From the NCBI GenBank assembly GCA_002399735.1, contig DHEF01000015.1, forward strand, positions 238-38,613: a stretch of DNA of 38,376 nt, given 5' to 3'. The stretch is from Chitinophagaceae bacterium UBA4857 (GTDB lineage Bacteria; Bacteroidota; Bacteroidia; Chitinophagales; Chitinophagaceae). Positions within the stretch are counted from its first letter, which is position 1; each line of letters starts with the position of its first letter. The translations under genes and the position numbers were made by a program. The notes beneath the pieces are model-generated. The model saw only the letters and a list, made by a program, of their open reading frames with translations. It was not told the origin of the DNA and did not search any database. This document shows, piece by piece, positions 35,705 to 38,376 of this stretch.

Positions 35705-37267
35705 CATAGCCGTCAACTTAAGTTTTTAGAGGAAGAAACGACATTCATTATCAACGGATTCAATCCAAGAAGTAGACAAGTTAGTTAGTAAACTTAGAAG
35801 TATTTTTTCTGAGGATGAGTTAAATAGTATTGCCATTAAAAGTGGTTTTATAAGCAGGCAGCGGAAGTTTACTGCAAGCAGTTTTTTGCGGATGCTGTTA
35901 TTTGACCATTTTCGTTATCGGTCACCCAGTCTTCAGCAACATGCATTAAGTCTTTATCAGCAAGAGGCGGCCAATGTCAGTAAACAGGCGATAGATAAAC
36001 GTTTTAATAATAAAGCTGTATTATTTATAGAAAAGCTCTTTGAGGCACTTTTGAACCAGCAACAGTTAAATACGCATATAAGCAGCCATTTGTCAGCTCA
36101 CTTTAATACTATAAAAGTGATGGATTCTACAGAGTTTAAGTTGCCGGATTATTTTGCGGAGGCTTTTCCTGGTTACAGTGGCTGTAATGCACTGGCGTGT
36201 GCGGCTATACAATTGGAATACGATGTATTGAGCGGTAAAGTACATCATTTTTCTTTGGGCAATGCCCGACAATCCGATAAGACAGTGGCTGATCTGCGAA
36301 TGGATAGTATCGTTTCAGGAGATTTAATATTACGGGATTTAGGCTATTACAGCGTAGACAGTTACTTAAAAATAGAACAGCAAAATGCATTCTATGTCAG
36401 TCGTCTAAAATCTCAGGTAGGTGTTTATCAAAAACAATCCAATAAATATATAAGACTCTCATGGAGCGATATTTTGCAACAAATTCAAGGAAGTCAAAAC
36501 AGGCACTTTGACCAATGGGTATACATTGGTACTGAGCAAAAACACCCGGTTAGAATGGTGGCATGGGTTTTACCGGAAGATGCGAGCAAAATGCGATTGC
36601 AGAAAAAGAAAAGTAAAAAAGGCAAGCTTAGTAAAGAGGATATGATATGGAGTAGGTTAAATGTATTTATTACCAATATTGAAACTTCGATAGTAAATGT
36701 CGAACAGGTATATAACTTGTATAAGATACGCTGGCAAATAGAGCTGATGTTTAAAATATGGAAAAGCATTATTAATATCAACACTGTACACAATATGAAG
36801 CCTTGTCGGTTAAGGTGTAATTTATACAGCAAGTTTATCTGGATACTAATTAGCCGTGATATTACCAGACTGGCAGAAACATCTTATTGGAAGGTTAACA
36901 AGGCATTGTTGAGTCCTTATAAATGTATGGAGACTTTAAAAGCATCGGCTACCAGTTTAAGAAGTACAATATTCGGAAGTGAAAAAAAGTTAAAGGAATG
37001 GATGATAAAAACCATAAAAGAGTTGATGGTTTATGGGTATAAGGAAAATAAAAAAGGCAGGGTAAAATTGAGCGAATTATTACAACTAAAAGACGGACAA
37101 ACCAGTAACAATTCTATCTTTGCAATGGTTCAAAAAAATAGCCATCAGCATCTAACTTACCTGCAAAATACTGATGGCTTGAAAAAACAAAAGCAAATAT
37201 ATGAGGAAAAAAATTGTCCCTTCGGGCGACCGGGGGATTTTTATGTACTCTTAAGTTGACGGCTATG
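35705..37267 (+). mobile_element. Complete IS4-family insertion sequence
   Basis: A 1563-bp element bounded by perfect 18-bp inverted repeats, CATAGCCGTCAACTTAAG at 35705-35722 and its complement at 37250-37267. It is flanked by 9-base direct repeats GTGAGACAC at 35696-35704 and 37268-37276. It carries a single transposase frame whose stop lies within the right inverted repeat. The perfect ends and target duplication show a fairly recent insertion. Confidence 0.93.
35754..37259 (+). CDS. IS4-family DDE transposase, frame open upstream of any ATG
   Basis: RNase H-fold transposase. In numbering from the TTG at 35886 (457 aa), the catalytic acids are D80 (VMDSTEFK), D151 (LRDLGYYS) and E286 in the Y-x2-R-x3-E-x6-K motif (YKIRWQIELMFKIWK), diagnostic of IS4. 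The frame stays open upstream to a TAG at 35727 and encodes a plausible N-terminal domain (DSIQEVDKLVSKLRSIF, then GFISRQRKFTASSFLRMLL). No ATG occurs there; ACG at 35754 sits exactly where an ATG would give a 501-aa protein starting DSIQEVD. So the start is either non-standard, an internal TTG or ATC, or an ATG lost by mutation. Otherwise the frame is intact. Confidence 0.88.
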   Translation, partial: TDSIQEVDKLVSKLRSIFSEDELNSIAIKSGFISRQRKFTASSFLRMLLFDHFRYRSPSLQQHALSLYQQEAANVSKQAIDKRFNNKAVLFIEKLFEALLNQQQLNTHISSHLSAHFNTIKVMDSTEFKLPDYFAEAFPGYSGCNALACAAIQLEYDVLSGKVHHFSLGNARQSDKTVADLRMDSIVSGDLILRDLGYYSVDSYLKIEQQNAFYVSRLKSQVGVYQKQSNKYIRLSWSDILQQIQGSQNRHFDQWVYIGTEQKHPVRMVAWVLPEDASKMRLQKKKSKKGKLSKEDMIWSRLNVFITNIETSIVNVEQVYNLYKIRWQIELMFKIWKSIININTVHNMKPCRLRCNLYSKFIWILISRDITRLAETSYWKVNKALLSPYKCMETLKASATSLRSTIFGSEKKLKEWMIKTIKELMVYGYKENKKGRVKLSELLQLKDGQTSNNSIFAMVQKNSHQHLTYLQNTDGLKKQKQIYEEKNCPFGRPGDFYVLLS

Positions 37268-37276
37268 GTGAGACAC

Positions 37277-37461
37277 GAACCAAGGCTAACGCAATTCTGT
37301 CTTATCAGAGTATAGCTCCCTCTCCTTTAGGAGAGGGTTGGGGTGAGGTTCACATCAGCAATTTATCCATCATTTAGCCCTAAAGTCCATGATACCTAAG
37401 CCACCATATTATAGTATATTTCCATTTTATTTTTAGTACAGCAGGTACAAGTATAATTATC
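37277..37461. repeat. Intergenic region with CCCTCTCC-type palindrome
   Basis: After the restored palindrome half, 37318-37337 reads CCCTCTCCTTTAGGAGAGGG, followed by TTGGGGTGAGGTT. This is the inverted partner of 33888-33924. Nothing else was recognised up to the LutA-like gene; no exact promoter box is seen. Confidence 0.65.
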
Positions 37462-38211
37462 ATGAACGTAGCATTATTTATTCCTTGTTATATTGATCAG
37501 TTTTATCCGCAGGTGGGTATAGCCACGCTACAACTTTTAGAAAAACTAGGCGTCAACGTAAGCTATCCCTTAAATCAAACCTGTTGTGGCCAGCCCATGG
37601 CCAATAGCGGCTTTGCTGCCTTAAGCGACCAGTGCGATAAAAACTTTGTCAACAATTTTGCCGATGCCGATTATATTGTTTCACCCTCCGGTAGTTGTGT
37701 ACTACATGTAAAAGAACACTTGCATGACGACAAGAGAAAAGCTGCTGCCGAAAAAATAAGAACCAATGTATATGAGCTGTCAGAGTTTTTGGTAGATGTA
37801 TTAAAAGTGCAAAACATTAAAGCAAGTTTTCCGCATAAAGTAGGTTTTCATGCCAGCTGCCATGGGCAGCGTGGTTTGCATTTATCCAGTATGAGTGAGT
37901 TGGTGGCACCCACATTTTCTAAACCGGCGCAATTATTACAACAGGTAAAAGGTTTAGAGTTACTGCAAGCAACCCGCCCGGATGAATGCTGTGGTTTTGG
38001 TGGAACCTTTTGTGTATTTGAAGAAGCAGTGAGTGTAAAAATGGGTAAAGACCGTGTTGCTGATCATGCACAAAATGAAGTGGAATATATTACCGGCGGC
38101 GATGTAAGCTGTTTGATGCATTTAGAAGGAATTTTAAAAAGACAAGGCAGTAAAGTAAAGACGATACATTTAGCGGAGATACTGAATAGCGAAGAACAAT
38201 TAGGCAATTAG
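37462..38211 (+). CDS. lutA: LutA/YkgE-like (Fe-S)-binding lactate utilisation protein
   Basis: A 249-aa protein with two CCG (cysteine-rich) domains, as in LutA/YkgE and the C-terminal part of GlpC and heterodisulfide reductase B. The first has LFIPCYIDQFYP and NQTCCGQPMANSG; the second has GFHASCHGQRGLH and DECCGFGGTFCVF. LutA is one subunit of the LutABC complex that oxidises L-lactate to pyruvate. The lutB and lutC genes would be expected next, but only 165 bases remain in the window and no start of one is visible, so they are either further on or elsewhere. Confidence 0.9.
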   Translation: MNVALFIPCYIDQFYPQVGIATLQLLEKLGVNVSYPLNQTCCGQPMANSGFAALSDQCDKNFVNNFADADYIVSPSGSCVLHVKEHLHDDKRKAAAEKIRTNVYELSEFLVDVLKVQNIKASFPHKVGFHASCHGQRGLHLSSMSELVAPTFSKPAQLLQQVKGLELLQATRPDECCGFGGTFCVFEEAVSVKMGKDRVADHAQNEVEYITGGDVSCLMHLEGILKRQGSKVKTIHLAEILNSEEQLGN

Positions 38212-38376
38212 GTAATTTGAAAATTAGACAATGTATTAAATGCCTCATTTTAAAAATTACCCAATATAGGGTTCATCCCCTCCCTGGAGGGGCGGCGTTA
38301 GGACTTACCTAATTTTTATACACCGGGGTGGGTTGTTGAATAGCGAACAGGACGTACAAGAGTGAGTATTTAATTC
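38212..38376. repeat. Intergenic tail with palindrome and truncated modular repeat
   Basis: CCCCTC-CCTG-GAGGGG hairpin at 38278-38293 with GCGGCG after it, a CCGGGGTGGG segment, then from about 38340 GCGAACAGGACGTACAAGAG, which resembles the core of the modular repeat and is cut by the window end. No gene is visible here. Confidence 0.5.

Larger units (their letters stand above)
35691..37281. repeat. 19-base palindrome interrupted by the IS element
   Basis: Removing the IS and one copy of the 9-base duplication restores GGTTCGTGAGACACGAACC, an 8-bp perfect stem with an AGA loop. The left part is 35691-35704 and the right part 37277-37281. The restored site is flanked by related AGCCAAGATTTA and AAGGCT sequence, so it looks like a larger intergenic stem-loop. 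Confidence 0.75.

Noticed and set aside
1..38376. CRISPR array, tRNA, rRNA or prophage
   Set aside because: No regularly spaced direct repeats, cloverleaf-like sequences, rRNA segments or phage genes were seen; the repeats found are dispersed and on both strands.

Overview
The window is chromosomal DNA from a member of the Bacteroidota, probably in or near the Chitinophagaceae/Sphingobacteriia. This rests on a secreted protease with a type IX secretion C-terminal sorting domain, TAnnTTTG-type promoter elements (best before rpsT and an ECF sigma gene), a UpxY/NusG-like antiterminator heading a polysaccharide operon, and AT-rich genes without strong Shine-Dalgarno sites. No rRNA, tRNA or CRISPR array was seen.

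Layout. Bases 118-12825 are mostly housekeeping and envelope genes: a nucleoside-type MFS permease, an M43 metalloprotease, mqnE (menaquinone via futalosine), sucA (2-oxoglutarate dehydrogenase E1), rpsT, two small exported proteins and an HGSNAT/NagX-like membrane acyltransferase. Bases 12962-34867 form an exopolysaccharide/capsule locus. In order it holds a WbpD-like acetyltransferase, a roughly 270-nt leader, the UpxY-like antiterminator, Wza-like export lipoprotein, Wzc-like tyrosine kinase, WbpP-like epimerase, rfbB, rfbA, a large secreted DUF4838-like protein, Wzx-type flippase, polysaccharide pyruvyl transferase, three sugar transferases, a polytopic candidate Wzy polymerase on the opposite strand, a dTDP-L-rhamnose-4-epimerase-like SDR with a CxxH...CxxC insert, two more GT4 enzymes and a CpsB/YwqE-type tyrosine phosphatase. 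Bases 34972-38211 hold an ECF sigma factor, a complete IS4-family element and a LutA-like Fe-S protein.

How the locus would work. UpxY would keep polymerase on the long operon. RfbA/RfbB and the epimerases supply nucleotide sugars, the transferases build a repeat unit, pyruvyl transferase adds an acidic ketal, Wzx flips it, the candidate Wzy polymerises it, and Wza/Wzc export it under kinase/phosphatase control. A priming phosphoglycosyl transferase, rfbC and rfbD are not in the window and must be elsewhere or absent.

Between genes there are several families of non-coding repeats. One is a modular family seen about ten times on both strands. Others are CCCTCTCC-type palindromes, a GC-rich structured element at 11.49-11.63 kb, and a palindrome interrupted by the IS4 element with a clear 9-bp target duplication. 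The least explained items are the DUF4838-like protein in the export locus, the modular repeats, the UpxY leader and the zinc-ribbon-bearing epimerase.
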